This document shows, in pieces, positions 1 to 8,027 of a stretch of DNA of 23,835 nucleotides. This stretch comes from CAZJBP01 sp964544115 (GTDB lineage: Bacteria > Verrucomicrobiota > Kiritimatiellia > UBA8416 > JADHWI01), in contig CAZJBP010000038.1 of NCBI GenBank assembly GCA_964544115.1, positions 1-23,835 on the forward strand, in the 5' to 3' direction. The notes below the pieces were generated by a model. It had not been told where the DNA came from, did not search any database, and saw only the letters and a program-made list of their open reading frames with translations. Position 1 is the first letter of the stretch, and every line of letters starts with the position of its first letter. Both the position numbers and the translations under genes were made by a program.

Positions 1-555
1 CCGCTGCACCTGGTGGACGGGATGGAGTTCGCCGAGTTGGCCGGAACCGCAGCCGAGTTTGTCAGCGGCGCGGCGGCGTTCGACCGGGTTGTGGTCGGGA
101 CGCCGCTGCTGGCGAGCGCGGGCGGCTTCCGCCGGGCGCTGGCCGCGTTCCTCGCGGGCCTGCCGCCCCGGGCGACGGACGAGGCGGCGGTGCTGGTGGC
201 GCACGGCAGCCGCGACCCGCAGGTCGCGCGCACGTTCGCCGCGGCGGCGGCGCGAAGCCTTGAGATGGACGCGCGCTGTTTTCTAGGTATGATCATCGGC
301 GAGCCCGGCAAGGACGCGGTGATCACCGCCTGCCGGGCGGCCGCGGTCCGTAAGGTGTGGCTCGCCCCGTTCACCGTGGCGGCCGGACAAGGCACGCGCG
401 ACGACATCGCCGGGGCGGGCCCGGGTTCGTGGCGGTCGGCGCTGGAGCGTGCGGGGCTGGCCTGCGAGACGCGAATGACCGGGCTCGCTGAAGTGCCGGG
501 CGCGGTCGAGGTATGGATGGACGAGCTGGCGCGGCTGCTGGCGGAGCTGGGATGA
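1..555 (+). CDS. cbiK: CbiK-like anaerobic sirohydrochlorin chelatase (5' truncated)
   Basis: The reading frame is open from base 1 and the first visible residues (PLHLVDGMEF) match an internal CbiK segment, so the start lies upstream of the window and roughly the first third is missing. CbiK inserts Co2+, or Fe2+ in some sulfate reducers, into sirohydrochlorin in the cytoplasm. Counting from the GTG at 13, the metal-site histidine motif VAHGSRDP is at residues 62-69 (His64), and GEPGKD (Glu97) fits the second ligand region. The segment PFTVAAGQGTRDDIAG (119-134) lines up with the family's VAGDHA-N-DMAG block, but the expected histidine is replaced (Gln125-Gly126). The stop overlaps the next start as ATGA, which indicates translational coupling in a tetrapyrrole operon. 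CbiX is a less likely alternative, because the block after residue 119 is CbiK-type. The metal used cannot be read from the sequence. Confidence 0.8.
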   Translation, partial: PLHLVDGMEFAELAGTAAEFVSGAAAFDRVVVGTPLLASAGGFRRALAAFLAGLPPRATDEAAVLVAHGSRDPQVARTFAAAAARSLEMDARCFLGMIIGEPGKDAVITACRAAAVRKVWLAPFTVAAGQGTRDDIAGAGPGSWRSALERAGLACETRMTGLAEVPGAVEVWMDELARLLAELG

Positions 556-1526
556 GAGACACCACGCGGATCCGCAAGATTCTGCCGGTGGACCTTCTGC
601 TGGAAGGTCGCCGCTGTCTGGTTGTGGGCGGCGGACCGATCGCGGCCCGCAAGATCGGCCACCTGCTGGAGGCCGGCGCGCGGGTGACCGTGGTGGCCCG
701 CGATGTCGTCCCGGAGGTCAGGGCGTACGCGCGGTCCCCCCGCGTCACGCGCGTGTCGCGCGAGTTCCGGCCGGCCGACCTGAAGGCGGCGTTCCTCGTG
801 TTTGCGGCCACCAACGACGGCAGCGTCAACGGCCGCGTGATCGCCGAAGCCCGCCGGCGCGGCGTGCTGTGCTGCTCGGTGGATGCGCACTGGACGCGCG
901 CCGACTTTGTGACGCCGGCCACACTGAGGCGGCCGGAGCTGACGCTGACCGTGGCCACCGGCGGCGAATCGTGCCGCCGCGCGCGCCTGGTGAAGGACCT
1001 GCTGGCCCGGCGGCTGGACCAGGTGGTGACGGCCGACCTGGCCGTATTCAGCGTTGCGCGCAGGTTCCGCCCGGAGGCGGTCGCCGCCACGGGCGCGCTG
1101 CTGCGGCAGGTGTGGGGCGTGCATGAGTTTGCGCTGGTGGCGGCGCCCGGCGGGTGTCGCGCGCTGGCCGTGATCGCCCGCGACCCCGCGGCCGAGCGGC
1201 TGGTGAAGAGCATTCTATGCCGGGGCGCGGGATCGGACGCGCGGGTGGCCGTCCGGCGGGGGCCGTCTGTGGTTGCCGGCGTGGCGCGGCTGTGGGCGAC
1301 CGACCGCGACCGGCTGGGCCGGGCGGTCGAGCACGCGCGGGGCGCCGGCTGGGCGGGCGTGGTTCTCGGGGAGTGGATGATGGCCGCCTGGCAGATGGCG
1401 GAGGACATGGACGCGGAGGGCCGGCTGAGCCGGCGCGCCTCCGGCCGGGCCGGCACGGCGGCAAGATGCAGAGAACACTATGAGCGAATGGTCAGAGCTT
1501 ATCAGGGCCGGGACGCGGTCGAGTAA
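552..1526 (+). CDS. Precorrin-2 dehydrogenase (Met8/CysG-N type) with unassigned C-terminal extension
   Basis: The protein is 324 aa. Residues 1-155 are a siroheme-synthase N-terminal domain that oxidises precorrin-2 to sirohydrochlorin with NAD+. It shows the Rossmann motif VVGGGPIAARK (24-34), the family block AATND (85-89), and Asp111 in CSVDAHW at the place of the catalytic Asp of CysG (Asp104), followed by TVATGGES (133-140). Met8-type proteins usually end near residue 200-220. This one continues for about 130 residues that I cannot assign. Within them, VVLGEWMMAAWQMAEDMD (270-287) resembles the VLGEPQILGQVK helix region of glutamyl-tRNA reductase, but the GluTR catalytic Cys motif is not evident. 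The ATG at 552 is preferred over an upstream in-frame codon because it overlaps the cbiK stop (ATGA) and follows GGAGCTGG. The 3' end overlaps the next gene by 47 bases. Confidence 0.82.
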   Translation: MRDTTRIRKILPVDLLLEGRRCLVVGGGPIAARKIGHLLEAGARVTVVARDVVPEVRAYARSPRVTRVSREFRPADLKAAFLVFAATNDGSVNGRVIAEARRRGVLCCSVDAHWTRADFVTPATLRRPELTLTVATGGESCRRARLVKDLLARRLDQVVTADLAVFSVARRFRPEAVAATGALLRQVWGVHEFALVAAPGGCRALAVIARDPAAERLVKSILCRGAGSDARVAVRRGPSVVAGVARLWATDRDRLGRAVEHARGAGWAGVVLGEWMMAAWQMAEDMDAEGRLSRRASGRAGTAARCREHYERMVRAYQGRDAVE

Positions 1527-3630
1527 CCTGGCGCTCGTGCAGACGCGCGACGCGCTGGAGCGGCTGGCGGCGGCGGTGCCCGGGCTGCGGTTCGAGGCGG
1601 TCGGACTGCAGTCGCCGGGCGACCGCGACCAGGTCATGGACCTGAAGGACAGCCCCGCCGACTTCTTTACCCGCGACCTGGACGAGGGCGTGCTGCGCGG
1701 CGACTTCGACTGCGCCGTGCACAGCGCCAAGGACATGCCCGACCCCGTGCGCGAGGGGCTGGACTGGTTCTGGCTGCCGTGGCGCGAGGATGCGCGGGAC
1801 GCCCTGATCCGCCCCGCCGGCCTCACCGTCGACAGCCTGCGGCCCGACGGGCGCATCGGGGTCAGCAGCGGGCGGCGCGAGGACTACTGCCGGCAGCGGT
1901 TTCCCCGCGCGCGGTTGGTGCCCATCCGCGGCACGATCGAACAGCGCCTTGAGCAGCTTGACCGCGGCGACTATGACATGATCCTCATGGCCGGCGCCGC
2001 TCTCAACCGCCTCGGCCGGGAAGACCGGATCACGGAGTGGATTCCGCTCGACGCGCTGCCGCCGCCCGAGGGGCAGGGCGCGCTGGCGCTGACCTTCCGC
2101 GCGGGCGACGCGCGCTTCCAGTGCCTGCGCCGCCTGTTCGTCAAGGCCGTCACCTTTTCGGCGGCGGGGGTCGGGTCCGCGGGCGCGTGCACGCTGGAGG
2201 GACTGGCAGCGCTGCAGCGCTGCGACGTGTGCCTGCACGACACGCTGCTGGGCCACGACCTGCTGGAGATGCTGCCGCCCACGGTGCAGTGCATCAACGT
2301 CGGCAAGCGCTGCGGCGAGCACAGCGTGCCGCAGGATGAGACCACGTACATGATCACCCGCTACGCGCGGCGCGGCCTGCGCGTGGTGCGGCTCAAGGGC
2401 GGCGACCCGGGCATCTTCGGCCGGCTGGCGGAGGAAGTGGACGCGCTGGATGCGCTGCGCATGCCGTACCGCGTGCTGCCCGGCCTCAGCAGCCTCAACG
2501 CCGCCACGTCGGGCACGGGCATGCTGCTCACGCGCCGGGGCGTTTCGCGCGGCTTCTGCGTCATGACGCCGCGCAAGGAAGGCGGCGCCGTCGGGTCCAT
2601 TGCCGCCGCCGAGCGCGCCCGGCTGCCGATCGTCTTCTTCATGGCGCTGGGCGTGGCCGGCGAGGTGGCCCGGCAGCTGATCGAGGAGGATGGCCTGCCG
2701 CCGCAGACGCCCGCCGCTGCCGTGCTGGGTGCCGGCAGCGACCAGGCGCGCGTTCTGTCCGCCACGCTGGGCACGATTGCCGACCGCATCGCCGCCGACG
2801 CCTCGGGGATGGCCGGGCTGCTGATCGTGGGCGAGGCGGCGGCCCACCGCTACGGCGCGTGGGGCGCGCTGGAGGGGCGGCGCGTGCTGCTGACCGCCAG
2901 CCGCTCGCTGCAGGACAAGGCCGCCGGCGCGGTGGCCGACTACGGCGGCGTGCCGGTTTGCCGCCCTTTGATCCGGCTGGTTCCCAGCGCCGAAGGGCTG
3001 GAGAAGAGCCGCACCGTCGGCGCCTACGCCTGGGTCGTGCTCACGTCGCCATCGGCCGTGCGCGCGTTCGGCGAGCTGCTGCAGGCCGCCGGCGTGGACC
3101 TGCGCCAGGTGCCGAAGCTGATCTCCTGCGGGGAGGGCACGACGCAGGCGCTGAAGCGCCTGGGCCTGCACCCCGAGCTGGAGCCGCCGTTCGACTTCGG
3201 CGCGGAGAGCCTGCTGGCGATGGTGCGCCCGCACCTCGTCCCCGGCGCGACGGTCCTGCGTCTGCGCTCGGACAAGGCCGGGCCGGGGCTCGCTGACGCC
3301 CTGCGGGCGATGGGCGCGCGGGTTGAGGACTGCGTCCTCTACACCAACGAGAGGGTGCAGCACGAGTTCACCCCCGAGTTCGACGCGGTGTTCTTTGCCA
3401 GCGCCTCCGCCGTCGAGGCGTTCGAGGCGCAGTGGGGGACCGGGATGTTGAAGGCCGCGCTTGTGGTGGCGATCGGGAAGCCCACGCTGGCGGCCCTGAA
3501 GCGCCGGGGGCTCGAGGCCAACCTCGTCGCGCCGGAGGCCACGGTCGAGGCCAGCATCGAGGCCCTCGCAGCGCATTACGTGCATGGGGCGCTGTCCGCC
3601 CTCAAGCGCGCGGAAAAGGAGCCATCGTGA
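1480..3630 (+). CDS. HemC(domains 1-2)-SUMT-HemD trifunctional fusion
   Basis: The protein is 716 aa with three pathway enzymes in order. Residues 1-218 are porphobilinogen deaminase: IRAGTRSSNLAL (8-19), AVHSAKDMP (79-87, catalytic Asp85), SSGRRED (129-135), IRGTIEQRL (149-157), GQGAL (198-202). Residues 222-455 are uroporphyrinogen-III C-methyltransferase (SUMT/CobA): GKRCGEHSVPQDE (275-287), VVRLKGGDPGIFGR (302-315), VLPGLSSLNAA (332-342). The first SUMT glycine motif is degenerate (AAGVGSA, 228-234, for GAGPGDP). Residues 465-716 are uroporphyrinogen-III synthase (HemD), recognised from RRVLLTASR and from LTSPSAVRAF (521-530). HemC stops at the domain 2/3 border, so the domain carrying the dipyrromethane-binding cysteine (Cys242 in E. 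coli) is absent. Together the parts would convert porphobilinogen to precorrin-2, feeding the preceding dehydrogenase. The stop overlaps the hemB start (GTGA). Confidence 0.88.
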   Translation: MSEWSELIRAGTRSSNLALVQTRDALERLAAAVPGLRFEAVGLQSPGDRDQVMDLKDSPADFFTRDLDEGVLRGDFDCAVHSAKDMPDPVREGLDWFWLPWREDARDALIRPAGLTVDSLRPDGRIGVSSGRREDYCRQRFPRARLVPIRGTIEQRLEQLDRGDYDMILMAGAALNRLGREDRITEWIPLDALPPPEGQGALALTFRAGDARFQCLRRLFVKAVTFSAAGVGSAGACTLEGLAALQRCDVCLHDTLLGHDLLEMLPPTVQCINVGKRCGEHSVPQDETTYMITRYARRGLRVVRLKGGDPGIFGRLAEEVDALDALRMPYRVLPGLSSLNAATSGTGMLLTRRGVSRGFCVMTPRKEGGAVGSIAAAERARLPIVFFMALGVAGEVARQLIEEDGLPPQTPAAAVLGAGSDQARVLSATLGTIADRIAADASGMAGLLIVGEAAAHRYGAWGALEGRRVLLTASRSLQDKAAGAVADYGGVPVCRPLIRLVPSAEGLEKSRTVGAYAWVVLTSPSAVRAFGELLQAAGVDLRQVPKLISCGEGTTQALKRLGLHPELEPPFDFGAESLLAMVRPHLVPGATVLRLRSDKAGPGLADALRAMGARVEDCVLYTNERVQHEFTPEFDAVFFASASAVEAFEAQWGTGMLKAALVVAIGKPTLAALKRRGLEANLVAPEATVEASIEALAAHYVHGALSALKRAEKEPS

Positions 3631-4619
3631 AAACCTATCCTGACATTCGTTTGCGCCGGCTGCGGCGCACGCCTGCGCTGCGGCGCCTGTTCGACGCGCC
3701 CCTGCCGGGGCCGGAGAAATTCCTGTGGCCGGTCTTCGTCAAGGACGGCAAGGGCGTGCGTGAGCCGATCGAAGCCATGCCGGGCCAGAGCCGGACCAGC
3801 CCGGACGTGCTGCTGAAGGACCTTGAGCGCGTGGCGGCGATGGGCGTCGGCGGCATTCTCGTCTTCGGGCTGGTCGACGCCGCGCGCAAGGACGCGGCCG
3901 GCAGCGCGGCCTGCGACGAGCGCGGCGCGGTGCAGCGGACGGTGGCCCTCGTGCGCAAGGAGTTCCCCGACCTGATCGTCGCCACGGATATCTGCGTGTG
4001 CGCCTACACCACGCACGGGCACTGCGGGCCGCTGGCGGCCGACGGCGACGTGGACAACGATGCCGCCAACGCGGTGCTGGCGCGCATGGCCGTGTCGCAT
4101 GCGGCGGCCGGCGCCGACATCGTGGCCCCCAGCGCCATGATGGACGGACAGGTGCAGGCCATCCGCCGCGCCCTTGACGGTGACGGGTTCGCGCAGACGC
4201 TGCAGATGAGCTACTCGACCAAGTTCGTCTCCGCGATGTACGGGCCGTTCCGCGAGGCCGAGGCGTCGGCGCCGCAGAAAGGCGACCGCCGCGGCTACCA
4301 GGCCTCGTACGGCGACCTGCGCCAGGCGCTGCGCGAGTCGGCGCTGGACGTGGAGGAGGGCGCTGACATCCTGATGGTCAAGCCGGCCCTGTTCTACCTC
4401 GACGTCATCGCCCGGCTGCGCGACCGCACCGACCTGCCCCTGGCGGCGTACAACGTCAGCGGCGAGTACTCGATGATCATTGCCGCGGCCGAACGCGGCT
4501 GGGGCGACCTGCGCGCCATGGCCCGGGAGAGCATCGCCGCGCTGGCACGCGCCGGCACCGATATCTATATTTCGTATTGGGCCAACCGGTATCGGGAGGT
4601 GCTGGGTGATAGGTGGTAG
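3627..4619 (+). CDS. hemB: Delta-aminolevulinic acid dehydratase (porphobilinogen synthase)
   Basis: The protein is 330 aa, the normal family length. It condenses two 5-aminolevulinate molecules to porphobilinogen in the cytoplasm. The zinc-type metal site is present as DICVCAYTTHGHCG (121-134) with Cys123, Cys125 and Cys133. The two active-site lysines are Lys199 in YSTKFVSAMYGPFREA and Lys252 in ADILMVKPALFYLD. APSAMMDGQV (167-176) is also typical. The start is the GTG at 3627, which overlaps the previous stop as GTGA and has AAAAGGA just upstream; a longer in-frame extension lies inside the previous gene and is rejected. The last six residues (VLGDRW) and the stop codon are encoded by the first heptamers of the array at 4598-4639, so the repeat has replaced or extended the original tail. 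The catalytic core is untouched. Confidence 0.96.
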   Translation: MKTYPDIRLRRLRRTPALRRLFDAPLPGPEKFLWPVFVKDGKGVREPIEAMPGQSRTSPDVLLKDLERVAAMGVGGILVFGLVDAARKDAAGSAACDERGAVQRTVALVRKEFPDLIVATDICVCAYTTHGHCGPLAADGDVDNDAANAVLARMAVSHAAAGADIVAPSAMMDGQVQAIRRALDGDGFAQTLQMSYSTKFVSAMYGPFREAEASAPQKGDRRGYQASYGDLRQALRESALDVEEGADILMVKPALFYLDVIARLRDRTDLPLAAYNVSGEYSMIIAAAERGWGDLRAMARESIAALARAGTDIYISYWANRYREVLGDRW

Positions 4620-4639
4620 GTGCTGGGTGGCAGGTGGTA
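4598..4639 (+). repeat. Heptanucleotide array, six units (left arm)
   Basis: Six head-to-tail 7-base units run without gaps: GGTGCTG, GGTGATA, GGTGGTA, GGTGCTG, GGTGGCA and GGTGGTA. The hemB stop (4617-4619) lies inside the array, and the ATG of the four-helix protein (4641) begins two bases after it, with AGGTGG (4632-4637) available as a ribosome-binding site. Units 3-6 (4612-4639) form an inverted repeat with 5101-5128 with 23 of 28 matches by hand alignment. Degenerate tandem heptamers of this general kind are known as STRR sequences in cyanobacteria; relation to those is not implied. Confidence 0.93.
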
Positions 4640-4640
4640 G

Positions 4641-5128
4641 ATGGGGCAGTTGAAGTCATTCCGGGATTTGAATGTGTATCAGAAGCTGAAGGCGCTTCAT
4701 CTCGAAGTGCACCGCGAAAGCCCCGGCTTTCCGAAGTTCGAGACGTACGAACTAGGCTCGCAGATGAGGCGATCGTCAAACTCTGCCCCCGCCCTCGTTG
4801 CCGAAGGCTGGGGGAGTCGACATACGAACATCTACATTGAGGCTATCAATCGCTCACTGGGCGAAGTGCGGGAGACGCAACATCACCTGGAGGTCGCCAA
4901 GGACAAGAACTATCTATCGGAGCAGCGTTTCGCTGAGCTTGATGCCGGTTATGACGAGTGCGGCCGCATGCTCGAGGGGCTGCATCAGGCCCTCAGCAAA
5001 TGGCACGGCACCACTCGCACGGGCAAGGTCGTCAAGGAGCCCGCCGCCGCCTATGCCGCGGTCTCCGTGCCCCCTGGTTTCCCAGAGTGCGATTCACACC
5101 TACCACCAACCACCTCACACCTACCACC

Positions 5129-5132
<4 letters not shown>
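4641..5132 (+). CDS. Four-helix-bundle protein, 23S rRNA intervening-sequence (S23/IVP) family
   Basis: The protein is 163 aa. Residues 1-122 match the small S23/IVP four-helix fold: FRDLNVYQKLKALHLEVH (7-24), FPKFETYELGSQMRRSS (30-46), an AEGWGS turn (54-59), and two further amphipathic helices ending in MLEGLHQALSKW. Family members are about 115-125 aa. The extra C-terminal 40 residues look non-domain, and the last twelve (SHLPPTTSHLPP) are simply the right-hand heptamer array translated. Members are encoded inside 23S rRNA intervening sequences in Leptospira and relatives, and Avd of diversity-generating retroelements shares the fold; the biochemical role here is unknown. GC content is lower than next door (hand counts 35/60 at 4681-4740 and 34/60 at 4861-4920, against 47/60 at 2041-2100), which suggests transfer. 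The stop overlaps the hemL ATG (ATGA). Confidence 0.85.
5094..5128 (-). repeat. Heptanucleotide array, five units (right arm, inverted)
   Basis: Five contiguous units read TCACACC, TACCACC, AACCACC, TCACACC and TACCACC on the + strand, which is the complement of the GGTGGTA/GGTGTGA type seen at 4598-4639. It occupies the bases directly before the hemL ATG at 5129, so there is no purine-rich Shine-Dalgarno sequence for hemL. In RNA, 5101-5128 could pair with 4612-4639 into an imperfect 28-bp stem enclosing the four-helix gene. Confidence 0.92.
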
Positions 5133-6421
<1,289 letters not shown>

Positions 6422-6531
6422 ATTCGTCTCTCTGTTCATTGATTAATGCGGTTGTCCGGCCGCGCTTTCTGGCTGAGACTAAGCGATTGCGGCGTACGGG
6501 ATGCGCCGGATGCGTCAGCGAGGGTTGCGTC

Positions 6532-8013
6532 ATGAGCAAAGAAGAGAAGCGCGTTCCCGGCCTGCTCCAGAATCCGATCAGCATGTTCGGCATCTTTCTG
6601 GCGATCGTGACGTTTGTGGCGGGCGCGGCCATGATGGTGCTGGAGACGTTTCATGAGGCCTCCCACCCGTATTTCGGTCTGATCACCTTCCTGGTGATGC
6701 CCGCCCTCTTCGGCGGCTCCGTCGGCCTGACGCTCCTGGGGATGCTGTGGTCCCGCCGCCGGGCGAAGCGTCTCGGGCAGCCCTCGCGGCTGCCGGTCAT
6801 TGACTTGGGCGACCGGAAGGTCTGGGTGCGGCTGATGGCGCTGCTGGTCCTGCTGCTCGTGGCCGGCGTGATCTCCGCGGTGGGCGGCTACAAGGCGTAT
6901 CACTACACCGAGTCGGTTGAGTTCTGCGGGTTGGTGTGTCACGCCGTGATGAAGCCCGAACACACGGCGTTCCAGGAATCGCCGCACGCCAACATGGCCT
7001 GCGTAGACTGCCACATCGGCCCGGGCGCGAAGTGGTTCGTGAAGGCCAAGATCTCGGGCCTGTACCAGGTCTATGCCGTCCTGACCGACAAGTTCCACCG
7101 CCCGATCGAGACCCCGGTGCAGAACCTGAGGCCGGCCAAGGAGACCTGCACCACGTGCCACTGGCCGCAGAAGTTCTTCGGGGCAGTCCTGCGCACCTGG
7201 ACGAGCTACCTGCCTGATGAGAAGAACTCCCCGTGGACGATCAAGATGCTTCTGAACATCGGCGGCGGCAGCCCGACCCACGGCCAGGTCCGGGGCATCC
7301 ACTGGCACATGGAGGGCGTCAACACCGTCGAATACATCGCCCGGGACCGCAAGCGCCTGGACATTCCGTGGGTGAAGGTGACCGATCAGCAGGGCAAGAC
7401 AACCGTGTACCAGGCCACCGGCGACAAGGAGCGCCTCAGCGAGCAGGAGCTCGCGCAGCTGCCCCGCCGGACGATGGACTGCATCGACTGCCACAACCGC
7501 CCGTCGCACCAGTACCGCTCGCCCAACACGATGATGGACATGGCCCTGCAAAGCGGCGCGGTCGACGCCTCGCTGCCCTCCATCAAATACACCGGCGCCG
7601 AATTGCTGGCTGGCAAGTACGAGACCGAGTCCCAGGCGCTGGCCGCGATTGCCGAGGGGCTGAACGAGAAGTACGCGGGCGCCACCAACCTCGCCCGGAC
7701 GGTCCGCGAGATCCAGCGCCTGTATACCAAGAACATGTTCCCCGAGATGAAGGTGCGCTGGGACGAGTATCCGGAGCACATTGGCCACAAGATCAGCCCC
7801 GGCTGCTTCCGGTGCCACGACGGCAAGCACGTCAGTGAATCGGGGCAGGCGATTCGCAACGACTGCGGCATCTGCCACACGATCCTCGCCCAGGGCCCCG
7901 GCACGGAGTTGAAGGCGCTCACGACGGCCGGCCTGGAGTTCGAGCACCCCGAGGACATCGGCGACGAATGGAAGAACGAACGCTGCGACACCTGCCACAC
8001 CGGCGCGCCGTGA
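6532..8013 (+). CDS. NapC/NirT-type membrane multiheme cytochrome c (seven heme motifs)
   Basis: The protein is 493 aa with three predicted membrane helices (about 18-36, 47-73 and 99-119) followed by a periplasmic heme region. It has seven attachment motifs: one CX3CH (CGLVCH, 132-137) and six CX2CH (157-161, 206-210, 317-321, 425-429, 445-449, 485-489). The block FCGLVCHAVMKPEHTAF followed by CVDCHIGPGAKWFV is typical of a large NapC/NirT subfamily, in which the first heme site has the longer spacing. Such proteins pass electrons from menaquinol to periplasmic carriers. The ATG at 6532 is chosen because GCGAGGG lies seven bases upstream and it gives the expected N-terminus; the 31-residue upstream extension is Arg/Cys-rich and not family-like. 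The following cytochrome starts 14 bases after the stop, or overlaps it if the GTG at 8010 is used, so the two are probably cotranscribed. Confidence 0.88.
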   Translation: MSKEEKRVPGLLQNPISMFGIFLAIVTFVAGAAMMVLETFHEASHPYFGLITFLVMPALFGGSVGLTLLGMLWSRRRAKRLGQPSRLPVIDLGDRKVWVRLMALLVLLLVAGVISAVGGYKAYHYTESVEFCGLVCHAVMKPEHTAFQESPHANMACVDCHIGPGAKWFVKAKISGLYQVYAVLTDKFHRPIETPVQNLRPAKETCTTCHWPQKFFGAVLRTWTSYLPDEKNSPWTIKMLLNIGGGSPTHGQVRGIHWHMEGVNTVEYIARDRKRLDIPWVKVTDQQGKTTVYQATGDKERLSEQELAQLPRRTMDCIDCHNRPSHQYRSPNTMMDMALQSGAVDASLPSIKYTGAELLAGKYETESQALAAIAEGLNEKYAGATNLARTVREIQRLYTKNMFPEMKVRWDEYPEHIGHKISPGCFRCHDGKHVSESGQAIRNDCGICHTILAQGPGTELKALTTAGLEFEHPEDIGDEWKNERCDTCHTGAP

Positions 8014-8027
8014 CTGCGACCGAATCC

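Larger units (their letters stand above)
4598..5128 (+). mobile_element. Candidate mini-element: S23-family gene between inverted heptamer arrays
   Basis: A single foreign-looking gene of lower GC is bounded by inverted arrays and interrupts an otherwise gene-overlapping heme operon exactly between two genes. Both neighbours remain intact in their conserved parts. The layout parallels 23S rRNA intervening sequences, where an S23 gene lies between inverted repeats that form an RNase III-cleavable stem. There is no transposase or recognisable target duplication, so mobility is an inference from organisation and composition only. Confidence 0.42.

Noticed and set aside
4598..5128. CRISPR or IS element
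   Set aside because: Repeats are seven bases long with no spacers, and no transposase or cas gene is present.
6439..6531. N-terminal extension of the NapC-like cytochrome
   Set aside because: The 31 extra residues are Arg/Cys-rich, lack family similarity and have no ribosome-binding site; the ATG at 6532 has both a GCGAGGG and a normal N-terminus.
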